Below, one piece after another: positions 55,639 through 64,000 of a stretch of 64,000 nucleotides of DNA. The notes under the pieces were generated by a model. The model did not search any database, was not told the DNA's origin, and saw nothing but the letters and a program-made list of their open reading frames with translations. The translations under genes and the position numbers were made by a program. The stretch's first letter is position 1, and every line of letters starts with the position of its first letter. Source of the stretch: Antarcticimicrobium sp040365005 (GTDB taxonomy: Bacteria > Pseudomonadota > Alphaproteobacteria > Rhodobacterales > Rhodobacteraceae); contig NZ_BAABWV010000005.1 of assembly GCF_040365005.1 (NCBI RefSeq), forward strand, positions 1-64,000, read 5' to 3'.

Positions 55639-56850
55639 ATGACAGAGACGTTGAGCGTTGCGCAGGGGCGCGAATACCTTGCGATTCCGGGGCCGTCGGT
55701 GATGCCGGACGTGGTGCTGCAGGCGATGCACCGGCCGGCGCCGAATATCTACGAGGGTGCGCTGATCGACCTGACCGCCGGCCTGATCCCGGATCTCAAG
55801 CGGGTGGCGCGAACCGAGCACAACGCGGCGATCTACATCTGCAACGGTCACGGCGCCTGGGAGGCGGCCCTGTCCAACGTCGTGGCACCGGGCGAGACGG
55901 TGCTGGTGCCCGCCACCGGCCGGTTCGGCCACGGCTGGGCCGACATGGCGCAGGGATTGGGGATCGAAGCGCAGATCCTCGATTTCGGGAAATCCACCCC
56001 CTGGGACATGGATCGCATCGCCGAGGCGCTGCGTGCCGACACCGGCCACCGGATCAAGGCGGTTCTGGGGGTGCATGTGGATACCTCCAGTTCGGTCCGC
56101 AACGACGTCGCCGGCTTGCGGGCGGTGCTGGACGCGGTCGGGCATCCGGCGCTGTTGATGGTCGATTGTATCGCCTCGATGGCCTGTGACCGGTTCGAAA
56201 TGGATGCCTGGGGCGTCGACGTCGCGGTCACGGGCAGTCAGAAGGGCCTGATGGTGCCGCCCGGCCTGGGGTTCGTCTTTTTCAATGACAAGGCGGCGGC
56301 GGTGCGCGCGCAGATGCCGCGCGTCAGCCGCTACTGGGACTGGGTGCCGCGCGCCGATCCTGAGCTGTTCTTCCAGTATTTCGGCGGCACCGCGCCGACC
56401 CATCACCTTTATGGTCTGCGCGCGGCGCTGGATCTGATCCACGACGAGGGGATCGAGCATGTCTGGGACCGCCACGCGCGGCTGGCGCGGGCGATCTGGA
56501 CCGCCTGCGAGGCCTGGGGGCAGGACGGCGGGCCGCTGACGCTCAACGTCGCCGACCGCGCGCATCGCTCGCACGCGGTCACCGCGCTGCGCATCGGCGC
56601 GCCGCATGGCTCGGCGCTGCGCGACTGGGTGTCTCGGAACATCGGGCTGACGCTGGGGATCGGGCTGGGCATGGCCGAGCCGGGCGACCCGGCCTGGCAC
56701 GGGTTTTTCCGCATCGGCCACATGGGACATGTGAACGGCCACATGGTGCTGGGCATGCTGGCCGGGATCGAGGCCGGGCTGATCGCGCTGGACATCCCGC
56801 ATGGGCAGGGTGCGGTCGAGGCCGCCGCAGCGGTGATCGCCAAGGGCTAG
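55639..56850 (+). CDS. Class V aminotransferase (serine/alanine-glyoxylate type)
   Basis: The 403-aa PLP enzyme has Lys202 in VTGSQKGLMVPPGLGF as Schiff-base residue and HVDTSSSVRND, typical of serine-glyoxylate and alanine-glyoxylate aminotransferases. Related enzymes include the aspartate-glyoxylate aminotransferase of the beta-hydroxyaspartate cycle, but its partner genes are not present. The amino donor remains open. Confidence 0.85.
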   Translation: MTETLSVAQGREYLAIPGPSVMPDVVLQAMHRPAPNIYEGALIDLTAGLIPDLKRVARTEHNAAIYICNGHGAWEAALSNVVAPGETVLVPATGRFGHGWADMAQGLGIEAQILDFGKSTPWDMDRIAEALRADTGHRIKAVLGVHVDTSSSVRNDVAGLRAVLDAVGHPALLMVDCIASMACDRFEMDAWGVDVAVTGSQKGLMVPPGLGFVFFNDKAAAVRAQMPRVSRYWDWVPRADPELFFQYFGGTAPTHHLYGLRAALDLIHDEGIEHVWDRHARLARAIWTACEAWGQDGGPLTLNVADRAHRSHAVTALRIGAPHGSALRDWVSRNIGLTLGIGLGMAEPGDPAWHGFFRIGHMGHVNGHMVLGMLAGIEAGLIALDIPHGQGAVEAAAAVIAKG

Positions 56851-56882
56851 GCTCCCCGGCGCGGGCGCCGGGGCCCGGGGGA

Positions 56883-57278
56883 TCAGGCCGGTTTGTCGGC
56901 CAGCCCCTTGCACCAGGCTTCCATTTCCCGGGTCGCGATCTCCATCGGCGGCTCGAGGAAGGTCACGTGAAAATGATCGCCCATGTCGGCCACGCCGATC
57001 GAGCGCGGGCGCACCGCCAGCACATGCGGGTTGGGCAGCGCCACGCCAAAGCAGAACACGATGTTGCGGGCGTCCTTCACCGCCTCGGCGATGGTACCCC
57101 CGATGGCGGTGGTGTGGGCGAAGTGATCGAAGGTGGCGATATAGGCCACCTTGGGGTGGGCGTCGATCCGGGCCTTGAGCGCCGCGATCACCGCGTCGGT
57201 GCTGGCGCAGCTGGTTTCGGATTTCGGGATCTCCAGGTCGAAGACCGGGTATTTTTCCATCAGGAGCGATTGTTTCAT
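56883..57278 (-). CDS. Conserved small protein of unknown function (DUF6858-like)
   Basis: The 131-aa protein (MKQSLLMEKYPVFDLEI at the N-terminus) has a ferredoxin-like alternating pattern and FCFGVALPNPHVLAVRPRSIG in the middle. No catalytic motif is seen. Of two starts, 57278 has AAGGATGAG at a plausible distance, while 57287 does not. It converges on the class V aminotransferase gene. Confidence 0.6.
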   Translation of the reverse strand: MKQSLLMEKYPVFDLEIPKSETSCASTDAVIAALKARIDAHPKVAYIATFDHFAHTTAIGGTIAEAVKDARNIVFCFGVALPNPHVLAVRPRSIGVADMGDHFHVTFLEPPMEIATREMEAWCKGLADKPA

Positions 57279-57424
57279 GCGTCTCATCCTTCATGACATC
57301 GGCCCGTGACGGGGCGCAGGCCGGCAGGATATAGAGATGCATTTGATATGCAGGATTTGCGATGCGTCAGCTTGCCTCGGGGGCGGCAGTCCGCCGGGAC
57401 GCCGCCCCGGACACGGTTGCGGGT

Positions 57425-58531
57425 TCAGCCCCGGGCGCGATCCAGCGCAACAGGTAGTGCGGCCGCAAAGGCATTGAGATCCTCGGGGCGGCCGCAGCTG
57501 ACGCGGATGCAGCGGTTTTGCGGCGCGGCGAAGGGCATGCGCACGAACACCCCCTGATCGACCAGTGCGTCGAGTACCGCCTTGGCAAAGGGGCCATCAC
57601 CGCCGCAATCCACCGCGACGAAATTGGTCGCCGAGGGCAGGGTGGTCAGCCCGTTGTCGCGGGCGATGGCGGCGATCCGGTCGCGTGCGGTGGCGACCTG
57701 CGCCTGGACATGCGCCAGCCAGTCCTGGTCGCGCAGCGCGGCCAGCGCGCCGGCCTGGGCAAAGCGGTTCATGCCGAAATGATTGCGCACCTTGTTGAAG
57801 GCGGAAATCAGCCCCGGCGCGGCGATGGCATAGCCGACCCGCGCCCCGGCCATGCCGTAGGCCTTGGAAAAGGTGCGCATGCGGATCACCCGCGGATCAT
57901 CGGCGCCAACGGGCGCCGCCGTGCCCTCGGGGGCAAATTCGACATAGGCCTCGTCCAGCACCAGCAGCGTGCCCTCGGGCAGGGTTTCCAGCGCGTCGGC
58001 GATTGCCTGCCCCGAATGCCAGCTGCCCATCGGGTTGTCGGGATTGGCAAGGTAGACCAGCTTGGCGCCGACCTCCGCCGCCTTGGCAAAGAGCGTGGCG
58101 GGATCCTCGCGATCCTCGACGTAGTCGACCTTGTGCAGCACCCCGCCAAAACCGGCGACATGGTAGTTGAAGGTGGGATAGGCCCCCTCGGAGGTGACCA
58201 CCGCATCGCCCTCGGCCACCAGCAGCCGCACCAGGTATCCCAACAGACCGTCGATCCCCTCGCCGACGACGAAGTGTTCGGGCCCGACGCCGTGATGGGC
58301 GGCCAGCGCCGTGCGCAGATCGTGGCTTTCGGCGTCGCCGTATTTCCAGATCTCTGCCGTCTCGGCCTGCATCGCCGCGATCGCCTTGGGCGAGGGGCCG
58401 AACAGGCTCTCGTTTGCGCCCAAACGTGCGGCGAAGGGGGTGCCGCGGGCGCGCTCCTGGGTTTCGGGGCCGACGAAGGGCACCGAAGCGGGCAGGGATT
58501 GGACAAGCGGGGTGTAGCGTGGATCGGTCAT
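57425..58531 (-). CDS. Histidinol-phosphate aminotransferase-like PLP enzyme
   Basis: The 368-aa fold-type I aminotransferase has the PLP lysine in RTFSKAYGMAGARVGYA and NPDNPMGSWH, LDEAYVEF. These match HisC-like enzymes, but the usual full HisC signature is not exclusive, so a different amino acid is possible. ATG 58531 was chosen; the frame runs upstream to 58675. It is divergent from the crotonase gene. Confidence 0.85.
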   Translation of the reverse strand: MTDPRYTPLVQSLPASVPFVGPETQERARGTPFAARLGANESLFGPSPKAIAAMQAETAEIWKYGDAESHDLRTALAAHHGVGPEHFVVGEGIDGLLGYLVRLLVAEGDAVVTSEGAYPTFNYHVAGFGGVLHKVDYVEDREDPATLFAKAAEVGAKLVYLANPDNPMGSWHSGQAIADALETLPEGTLLVLDEAYVEFAPEGTAAPVGADDPRVIRMRTFSKAYGMAGARVGYAIAAPGLISAFNKVRNHFGMNRFAQAGALAALRDQDWLAHVQAQVATARDRIAAIARDNGLTTLPSATNFVAVDCGGDGPFAKAVLDALVDQGVFVRMPFAAPQNRCIRVSCGRPEDLNAFAAALPVALDRARG

Positions 58532-58649
58532 GGCGCGCAGATAAGCCGGGATTGCCCGCCACGGCAAGGGGCAGGTGCCCCCACGTCCCGGTGGATTTCC
58601 CGGCGCCGCGCGGGCAGGATCGGCCCCGGCAGCAACAGGAGGAAGTGCC

Positions 58650-59432
58650 ATGGCGCGCGTATCGGTGGAGTACAAGGATCACATCGCACGGGTCACCCTG
58701 ACCCGGGGCGACAAGATGAACGCGCTGGATGACGCGATGGTCGAGGCGATCCTGGCCGCAGGCGCCGAGGTGGCGGCCTCGGACGCGCGCGCGGTGGTGC
58801 TCTCGGGTGAGGGCAAGAGTTTCTGCGCCGGGCTCGACATGGCCAGTTTCGCCAAGATGGGCAGCGTCGATCCCGAGCAATGGCTGATGGAGCGCAGCCA
58901 CCACGACGCCAACCGCATGCAGGAGATCGGCCTGATCTGGCGGCGGGTGCCGGTGCCGGTGATCGCGGCGGTGCAGGGGGCGGTCTATGGCGGCGGGCTG
59001 CAACTGGCGCTGGGCGCGGACATCCGGATCGCTGCGCCCGACGCCAAGCTGGCGGTGATGGAGATGAAATGGGGGCTGGTGCCCGACATGGGCGGCATGG
59101 CGTTGCTGCCGCAACTGGTGCGCTCGGACGTCCTGCGCCAACTCACCTATACCGCGCGGCCGATCCCGGCGGCGCAGGCCGAGGCCTGGGGGCTGGTGAC
59201 GCAGGTCAAGGAGGATCCGCTGGCCGCGGCGCTGGCGCTGGCCGAGGAAATCGCCGAACAGAGCCCGAGTGCGATCCGCGCCGCCAAGCGGTTGATCGGG
59301 GTGGCCGAGACCGCCGATCGGGCCGAGGTTCTGCTGGCGGAATCGCGGGAACAGGTCAAGCTGATCGGCAAGCCCGAGCAGATGGAGGTGATCGCCGCGC
59401 GGATGCAGGGGCGCAAGCCGGAGTTCAAATAG
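58650..59432 (+). CDS. Enoyl-CoA hydratase/isomerase (crotonase) family protein
   Basis: The 260-aa protein has the oxyanion-hole motifs FCAGLDM (about 59-65) and VYGGGLQLALGAD (about 112-124), the two signatures of the crotonase fold. A strong AGGAGGA precedes the start. It may hydrate or isomerise an enoyl-CoA; one of the two usual catalytic glutamates is not evident, so the reaction is open. It is convergent to valS. Confidence 0.86.
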   Translation: MARVSVEYKDHIARVTLTRGDKMNALDDAMVEAILAAGAEVAASDARAVVLSGEGKSFCAGLDMASFAKMGSVDPEQWLMERSHHDANRMQEIGLIWRRVPVPVIAAVQGAVYGGGLQLALGADIRIAAPDAKLAVMEMKWGLVPDMGGMALLPQLVRSDVLRQLTYTARPIPAAQAEAWGLVTQVKEDPLAAALALAEEIAEQSPSAIRAAKRLIGVAETADRAEVLLAESREQVKLIGKPEQMEVIAARMQGRKPEFK

Positions 59433-59489
59433 GCGCGACGCATTCATCGGGCCCGCGGATCAAGGGCGGTGATCCGGGGGGCGGATCGG

Positions 59490-59530
59490 CAAAAGAAACG
59501 GGGCCGGAGGTGTGCAACCCTCCGGCCCCG
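59490..59530. terminator. Bidirectional terminator between crotonase gene and valS
   Basis: GGGGCCGGAGG (59500-59510) pairs perfectly with CCTCCGGCCCC (59519-59529). The A-rich flank aaaagaaac gives a T-rich tail on the minus strand, suited to end valS; on the plus strand the tail gcctgtttct is weaker. Confidence 0.85.
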
Positions 59531-59555
59531 GCCTGTTTCTGCGGAACGGGTCGGT

Positions 59556-62500
59556 CTATTCCAGTTCGGACAGCCGGGCCAGCGCCTCCTTGATGCGGGC
59601 CTCTTCCTCTTCCCGGGCGGCAAGGTTGGCGCGGGTTTCCTCGACCACCTCAGCGGGGGCGGAATCCGCGAACTTGGGGTTGTTCAGCCGGCCGCGCAGC
59701 CCCCCCAGCTCCTTGCCGAGCTTGGTCAGGGTTTTCTCCAGCCGCGCCTTTTCCTCGGCGATGTCGATGATACCGGCCAGCGGCAGGCCGAAGGTGGCCC
59801 CCTCGACCGGGATCGTCACCGTGCCCTTGGGCAGGCTGTCGGCCGCTGTCAGCCCCTCGATCCGCGCCAGCCGCTTGATCAGCATCTCGTTGCGGTCCCA
59901 GGCGGCCTGGCCGGGGGCGTCGATCTCGCTCACCAGCATCGGCACATGGAGCCCTGCGGGCACATGCATCTGGGCCCGGGCCGAGCGCACCGCCTCGATC
60001 AGGCCGATCACCCAGTTCATCTCGTGGTCGGCGGCCGCATCGACCAGGTCGGCGGCGCTGTACTCGGGCCAATCGGCGTGCACCAGCGGTTTCGCACGGG
60101 TGCCGGACAGCGCCCAGAGTTCTTCGGTGATGAAGGGCATGATCGGGTGCAGCAGGATCAGGCACTGGTCCAGAACCCATTTCATCACCGCCTGTGTCTC
60201 GGCCTGCGCGGCGGCGTCCTCGCCCTGTAGCAGCGGCTTGGAGAACTCCACGTACCAGTCGCAGACCTTGCCCCAGACAAAGGAATAGAGCGCCTTTGCC
60301 GCGTCGTTGAAGCGGAAGGTCGCAAGCGCCGCGTCCACCTCTTCGCGGACCTTGGCGGTCTCGCCGATGATCCACTTGTTGAGCGTCTGCTCGGGGGCGG
60401 GAAGGCCGGTGACCTCGGTCTCGAACACGCCGTTCATCTCGGCGAAGCGGGCAAAGTTCCACAGCTTGGTGCCGAAATTGCGATAGCCGGCGATGCGCTG
60501 CATATCCAGCTTGAGCACCCCACCGAGCGAGGCCATCGCGGCATTGGTAAAGCGCAGCGCGTCGGCGCCGTATTCGTCGATGATCTCCAGCGGGTCGACC
60601 ACGTTGCCGACCGACTTGGACATCTTCTTGCCCTTGGCGTCGCGCACCAGCCCGTGCAGGTAAACGGTCTTGAACGGGATCTCGTCGACCACGGCAAGCT
60701 GCATCATGATCATCCGGGCGACCCAGAAAAACAGGATGTCCTGCCCGGTGACCAGCACGTCGGTGGGGAAATAGCGGTCCAGTTCCGGCGTCTGTTCCGG
60801 CCAGCCCAGCGTGCCGATCGGCCAGAGGCCGGAGGAGAACCAGGTGTCCAGCACGTCCGGATCCTGCCAGACCGGGTAGACCAGCTTGGTCGGGTCCTGG
60901 TCGATCTCGTATTGCGCCAGCGCCTTGGCAAAGGTCTCGATCGCCGCCTGCCGGTCGGCGACCTCGACGATGCGGGCATCGGCCAGCGGATGCGGGGTGT
61001 CGGCCAGTTCATCGCGGAAGGCGGGCTGTACCCCGTCGAAATCGGCGGCGCAGTGGTGGACGTCGCCCATGTGGACCATGCCGTTCAGCAGCAGCCGGCC
61101 CATCTCGACCAGGTCGATGGTGCCGTCGCCCTCGTCGTCGCGGAAATCCGGCGCCGACAGGTCGAGCCCGTACCAGACCGGGATCTGGTGGCCCCACCAC
61201 AGCTGGCGCGAGATGCACCAGGGCTCGATGTTTTCCAACCAGTGGAAATAGGTCTTTTCGCCGCTCTCGGGCTGGATCGTGATATCGCCCTTGCGCACCG
61301 CGTCCAGTGCCGGGCCGACGATCTTGTCGGTGTCGACGAACCACTGGTCGGTCAGCATCGGTTCGATCACCACCTTGGAGCGGTCGCCGAAGGGCTGCAT
61401 GATCGGCTTGTTCTCGACCAGCGGCACGGCGACCATCGTCTCGTTGCCGTCCTCGTCCGTTTGCACCTCGGGGATCATCACCGCCAGACCTTCTTCGGTG
61501 ATCTGGGCCACCACCCGCTTGCGGGCCTCGAACCGGTCCAGCCCGCGCAGCTCGTCGGGGACCAGGTTCAGGGTGTCGACCTCCATCTCGGTAAAGCCGG
61601 CACCGTTGGCGATCTCCTGCGCGCGGGTGGCGCAATCGGCATAGGACAGCCCGTCGTCGCGCATCGCGCCCTTGGTGTCCATCAGCCGGTACATCGGGAT
61701 GTTGCCGCGCTTGGCCACCTGGTAGTCGTTGAAATCATGCGCGCCGGTGATCTTGACCGCGCCCGAGCCGAAATCGGGATCGGGGTATTCGTCGGTGATG
61801 ATCGGGATCAGGCGGCGGTGTTCCTTGGGGCCGACCGGGATCTCGCAAAGCTTGCCGACGATGGGGGCATAGCGGTCGTCCGAGGGGTGCACCGCCACCG
61901 CGCCGTCGCCGAGCATGGTCTCGGGGCGTGTCGTGGCGATGGAGATATAGTCGCGCTCTTCCTCCAGCACGACGTTGCCGTCCTCGTCCTTCTCGACATA
62001 GGTATAGGTCTGCCCGCCTGCCAGCGGGTACTTGAAGTGCCACATGTGGCCCGCGACCTCGATATTCTCGACCTCAAGGTCGGAGATCGCGGTCTCGAAA
62101 TGCGGATCCCAGTTCACCAGCCGCTTGCCGCGATAGATCAGCCCCTTGTCGTACATGTCGACAAAGACCTTGATCACCGCGTCATGGAAATTGCCTTCTT
62201 CGCCCTCGGGCGCGCCGGGGGCGCCGGACATGGTGAAGGCGTTGCGCGACCAGTCGCAGGAAGCGCCGAGGCGCTTCAACTGGTTGATGATGGTGCCGCC
62301 CGACTGCTGTTTCCACTCCCAGACCTTCTGGGTAAAAGCTTCACGCCCCAGGTCGCGGCGGCCGGGTTGTTCGGTCTTGGCTAGCTCCCGCTCCACCACC
62401 ATCTGGGTGGCGATGCCGGCGTGGTCCTGGCCGGGCTGCCACAGGGTGTCGAAACCGCGCATCCGATGCCAGCGCACCAGGATGTCCTGCAGCGTGTTGT

Positions 62501-62672
62501 TGAAGGCATGGCCGATGTGCAGGTTGCCGGTGACGTTCGGCGGCGGGATCATGATGCAGAAGGTTTCCGCGCGGCGGGCATTGGCGCCCGCAGTGAAACA
62601 TCCGGCCTCTTCCCAGGCCCGGTACAAACGATCCTCGGCCTCGGCCGCGTTGAAGGTCTTTTCCATCGCCAT
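59556..62672 (-). CDS. valS: Valyl-tRNA synthetase
   Basis: The 1038-aa class I synthetase charges tRNA-Val. It has the PPNVTGNLHIGHAF start motif with HIGH at 52-55, the KMSKS sequence in AKGKKMSKSVGN, the editing domain (about 200-400) and a C-terminal coiled coil (EEKARLEKTLTKLGKELG). An internal in-frame ATG at 62666 is a possible alternative start. The gene stands alone, ending at the strong terminator. Confidence 0.97.
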   Translation of the reverse strand: MAMEKTFNAAEAEDRLYRAWEEAGCFTAGANARRAETFCIMIPPPNVTGNLHIGHAFNNTLQDILVRWHRMRGFDTLWQPGQDHAGIATQMVVERELAKTEQPGRRDLGREAFTQKVWEWKQQSGGTIINQLKRLGASCDWSRNAFTMSGAPGAPEGEEGNFHDAVIKVFVDMYDKGLIYRGKRLVNWDPHFETAISDLEVENIEVAGHMWHFKYPLAGGQTYTYVEKDEDGNVVLEEERDYISIATTRPETMLGDGAVAVHPSDDRYAPIVGKLCEIPVGPKEHRRLIPIITDEYPDPDFGSGAVKITGAHDFNDYQVAKRGNIPMYRLMDTKGAMRDDGLSYADCATRAQEIANGAGFTEMEVDTLNLVPDELRGLDRFEARKRVVAQITEEGLAVMIPEVQTDEDGNETMVAVPLVENKPIMQPFGDRSKVVIEPMLTDQWFVDTDKIVGPALDAVRKGDITIQPESGEKTYFHWLENIEPWCISRQLWWGHQIPVWYGLDLSAPDFRDDEGDGTIDLVEMGRLLLNGMVHMGDVHHCAADFDGVQPAFRDELADTPHPLADARIVEVADRQAAIETFAKALAQYEIDQDPTKLVYPVWQDPDVLDTWFSSGLWPIGTLGWPEQTPELDRYFPTDVLVTGQDILFFWVARMIMMQLAVVDEIPFKTVYLHGLVRDAKGKKMSKSVGNVVDPLEIIDEYGADALRFTNAAMASLGGVLKLDMQRIAGYRNFGTKLWNFARFAEMNGVFETEVTGLPAPEQTLNKWIIGETAKVREEVDAALATFRFNDAAKALYSFVWGKVCDWYVEFSKPLLQGEDAAAQAETQAVMKWVLDQCLILLHPIMPFITEELWALSGTRAKPLVHADWPEYSAADLVDAAADHEMNWVIGLIEAVRSARAQMHVPAGLHVPMLVSEIDAPGQAAWDRNEMLIKRLARIEGLTAADSLPKGTVTIPVEGATFGLPLAGIIDIAEEKARLEKTLTKLGKELGGLRGRLNNPKFADSAPAEVVEETRANLAAREEEEARIKEALARLSELE

Positions 62673-62868
62673 GCTGCTGGTCCCTTTCTGGTCGCTGGAT
62701 CATCTATCGAAGCTGAGGGCGAAGGGGAAGGCGGCCGGGCGGATTTCTTGCCCCGCGCCCCGGTGGAAAGCATGTGACAAAGAGAGATGGGACCGTCCCC
62801 TTGGGGCAGAACTGGCTGTTCCGCTGAATGAGGGGGCGCTGATCCCTGGCGGCAACGCGCCGCCGGTG

Positions 62869-63303
62869 TCAGGGCGCGCGATCCAGCTTGGTCGACAGGT
62901 GGATCAGGCTTTCCGAGCTTTTCACCCCCCGGGCCTCGCCGATCCGGTCCAGCGTGTCATCCAGCTCGGCGGTGGTTGCGGCGGCGACCTGTACCAGCAG
63001 GTCGAACCGACCCGAGGTGGTATGGACCACCTCGACACCCGGCAGGCTCTTCAGCCGGGCCAGAACGGCCGGGCCGCTGCGCGGTTCGATCGAGACCAGC
63101 ACCGTGGCCCGTAGCGGCGGCGCGGTGGCGGCGCTGCTGCGCAGGGTATAGCCCGCGATCACGCCGGATTTCTCCATCCTTTCGATCCGCGCCTGCACGG
63201 TGGTCCGCGCCAACCCCAGCCGCCGCGCCAGATCGGTCACCGGCGCGCGGGCATTCTCACGCAGCAGGCGCAGCAACTTCTGATCTGTTTCGTCGGTTTG
63301 CAT
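62869..63303 (-). CDS. Lrp/AsnC-family regulator
   Basis: The 144-aa protein has an AsnC-type helix-turn-helix (about 5-60, VTDLARRLGLARTTVQARIERM) and an RAM domain (about 68-140). It is divergent from the decarboxylase gene with about 94 bp between, so it probably senses an amino acid or polyamine and controls that gene. ATG 63303 gives the normal length; the frame continues to 63957 in the antisense of the neighbour. Confidence 0.87.
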   Translation of the reverse strand: MQTDETDQKLLRLLRENARAPVTDLARRLGLARTTVQARIERMEKSGVIAGYTLRSSAATAPPLRATVLVSIEPRSGPAVLARLKSLPGVEVVHTTSGRFDLLVQVAAATTAELDDTLDRIGEARGVKSSESLIHLSTKLDRAP

Positions 63304-63396
63304 ATTTTTCTCGGCATTATGACGAAAATTTCCAGCAATATTATCAAGGTGACACGCGAAATCGACCGAAATCCGCGCGAGTCTGGAAAGAAACGC

Positions 63397-64000
63397 ATGA
63401 GGTATGAGATGCAGCAACTTTCCGCCCCCTGGCCCGATCCGGCCACCTACCTGGCCCGGATGCGCCCCGATGCGCCGGTCCTGTTCCTGTCTCCGGCCAT
63501 GCTTCAGGCCACCGCGCGGCGGTTCCGCGATGGATTTCCCGGGCTGGTGACCTATGCGGTCAAGGCCAACGACCGGGCCGAGGTTCTGGCCAACCTCGAC
63601 ACTGCCGGGCTGGCCGCCTTCGATGTCGCCTCTCCTGCCGAGATGCGGGCGGTTCGGGCGATCAACCCCGCCGCCGTGCTGCATTACAACAACCCGGTGC
63701 GCAGCGAGGCCGAGGTCGCGGCGGGCATCGACATGGGCGCGGCAAGCTGGTCGGTGGATGACAGCAGCGAGTTGGACAAGCTTGCAAAGGTGCCGCGCGG
63801 GGCCGAGATCGCGGTGCGCTTTGCCCTGCCGGTCACCGGCGCGGCCTATGATTTCGGGGACAAGTTCGGCGCGGAACCGGAGCGGGCGGCAGAGCTGCTG
63901 CAGCGCGTGGCCGAGGGCGGCTGGCGTCCGGCGCTGTGTTTCCATCCCGGGACCCAATGCGAGGATGCCGGGGCCTGGGAAAGCTATATCGCGGCGGCGG
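63397..64000 (+). CDS. Ornithine/lysine decarboxylase-type PLP enzyme (5' part)
   Basis: At least 201 residues of a fold-type III decarboxylase are present, cut by the window end. The PLP lysine lies in VTYAVKAND, followed by AFDVASPAEM and the HYNNPVRSEAE loop, as in eukaryotic-type ornithine decarboxylases. It would make putrescine or cadaverine. Two starts are possible, 63397 and 63409. No speF-type leader fits in the short gap before it. Confidence 0.85.
   Translation, partial: MRYEMQQLSAPWPDPATYLARMRPDAPVLFLSPAMLQATARRFRDGFPGLVTYAVKANDRAEVLANLDTAGLAAFDVASPAEMRAVRAINPAAVLHYNNPVRSEAEVAAGIDMGAASWSVDDSSELDKLAKVPRGAEIAVRFALPVTGAAYDFGDKFGAEPERAAELLQRVAEGGWRPALCFHPGTQCEDAGAWESYIAAA

Noticed and set aside
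63304..63396. speF-type leader upstream of the ornithine-decarboxylase-type gene
   Set aside because: The known leader is several hundred bases long, whereas only about 94 bp separate the gene from the divergent Lrp gene.

Overview
The window is a high-GC alphaproteobacterial chromosome segment, most likely from the Rhodobacterales (Roseobacter/Rhodobacteraceae). The clues are the divergent Lrp-type putR and putA pair, the order PCMT-like / TolC / PopZ-like, a short conserved protein of the type seen in this order beside efp, TTTGCAAA sites upstream of prpE, and dense GC-rich coding on both strands with 4-bp ATGA overlaps. Most of the window is ordinary housekeeping and catabolic content.

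Layout. 1-0.5 kb: a region without a recognisable gene, then tRNA-Leu(UAA). 0.5-9.5 kb: TPR protein, putR/putA, rhomboid protease and GFA protein, suhB, glyA and nadK. 9.5-10 kb: a 261-bp tandem duplication behind an amidase gene. 10-16.6 kb: amidase, CIA30-like protein, prpE with TTTGCAAA motifs upstream, and maeB. 16.7-21.5 kb: a VOC/cupin protein and the nucleoside salvage genes cdd-deoA-deoB-upp. 21.6-24.3 kb: SPOR-domain protein, a protein resembling a degenerate M48 protease, and a small DUF2892 protein. 24.5-28.4 kb: a GntR/UTRA remnant followed by an M20 / diaminopropionate ammonia-lyase / M24 operon. 28.5-38.4 kb: acyl-CoA synthetase, DMT exporter, sulfotransferase, palindromic repeats, Hint-domain protein, lytic transglycosylase, a LysR/CaiB deletion scar, an ABC exporter and an acetyl-CoA hydrolase/transferase.

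38.7-44.37 kb: a 5.55-kb integrative element in tRNA-Cys(GCA), bounded by an 81-bp direct repeat. It carries a tyrosine integrase with a small overlapping gene, a 1.2-kb stretch without recognisable genes that can fold strongly, and an AT-rich cargo of two genes. The cargo is a GTG-started protein with a HEPN-type RNNVAH motif and an OLD-family ATPase with a TOPRIM domain. This pair looks like a candidate anti-phage module and is the most interesting content of the window.

44.6-64 kb: PCMT-like protein, TolC, PopZ-like protein, cobQ, a small conserved gene, efp, a ferric-reductase-like flavoprotein, ygfZ-like gene, a phosphatase/ABC-exporter operon, a class V aminotransferase, a HisC-like aminotransferase, a crotonase, valS, and a divergent Lrp / ornithine-decarboxylase-type pair, the last gene cut by the window end.

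How genes work together: PutR probably controls proline breakdown by PutA. Cdd, DeoA, DeoB and Upp salvage nucleosides and bases. PrpE, MaeB and the acetyl-CoA transferase handle short-chain acyl and C4 metabolism. Coordinates and translations were read by eye; family names rest on motif recognition, with no database search.
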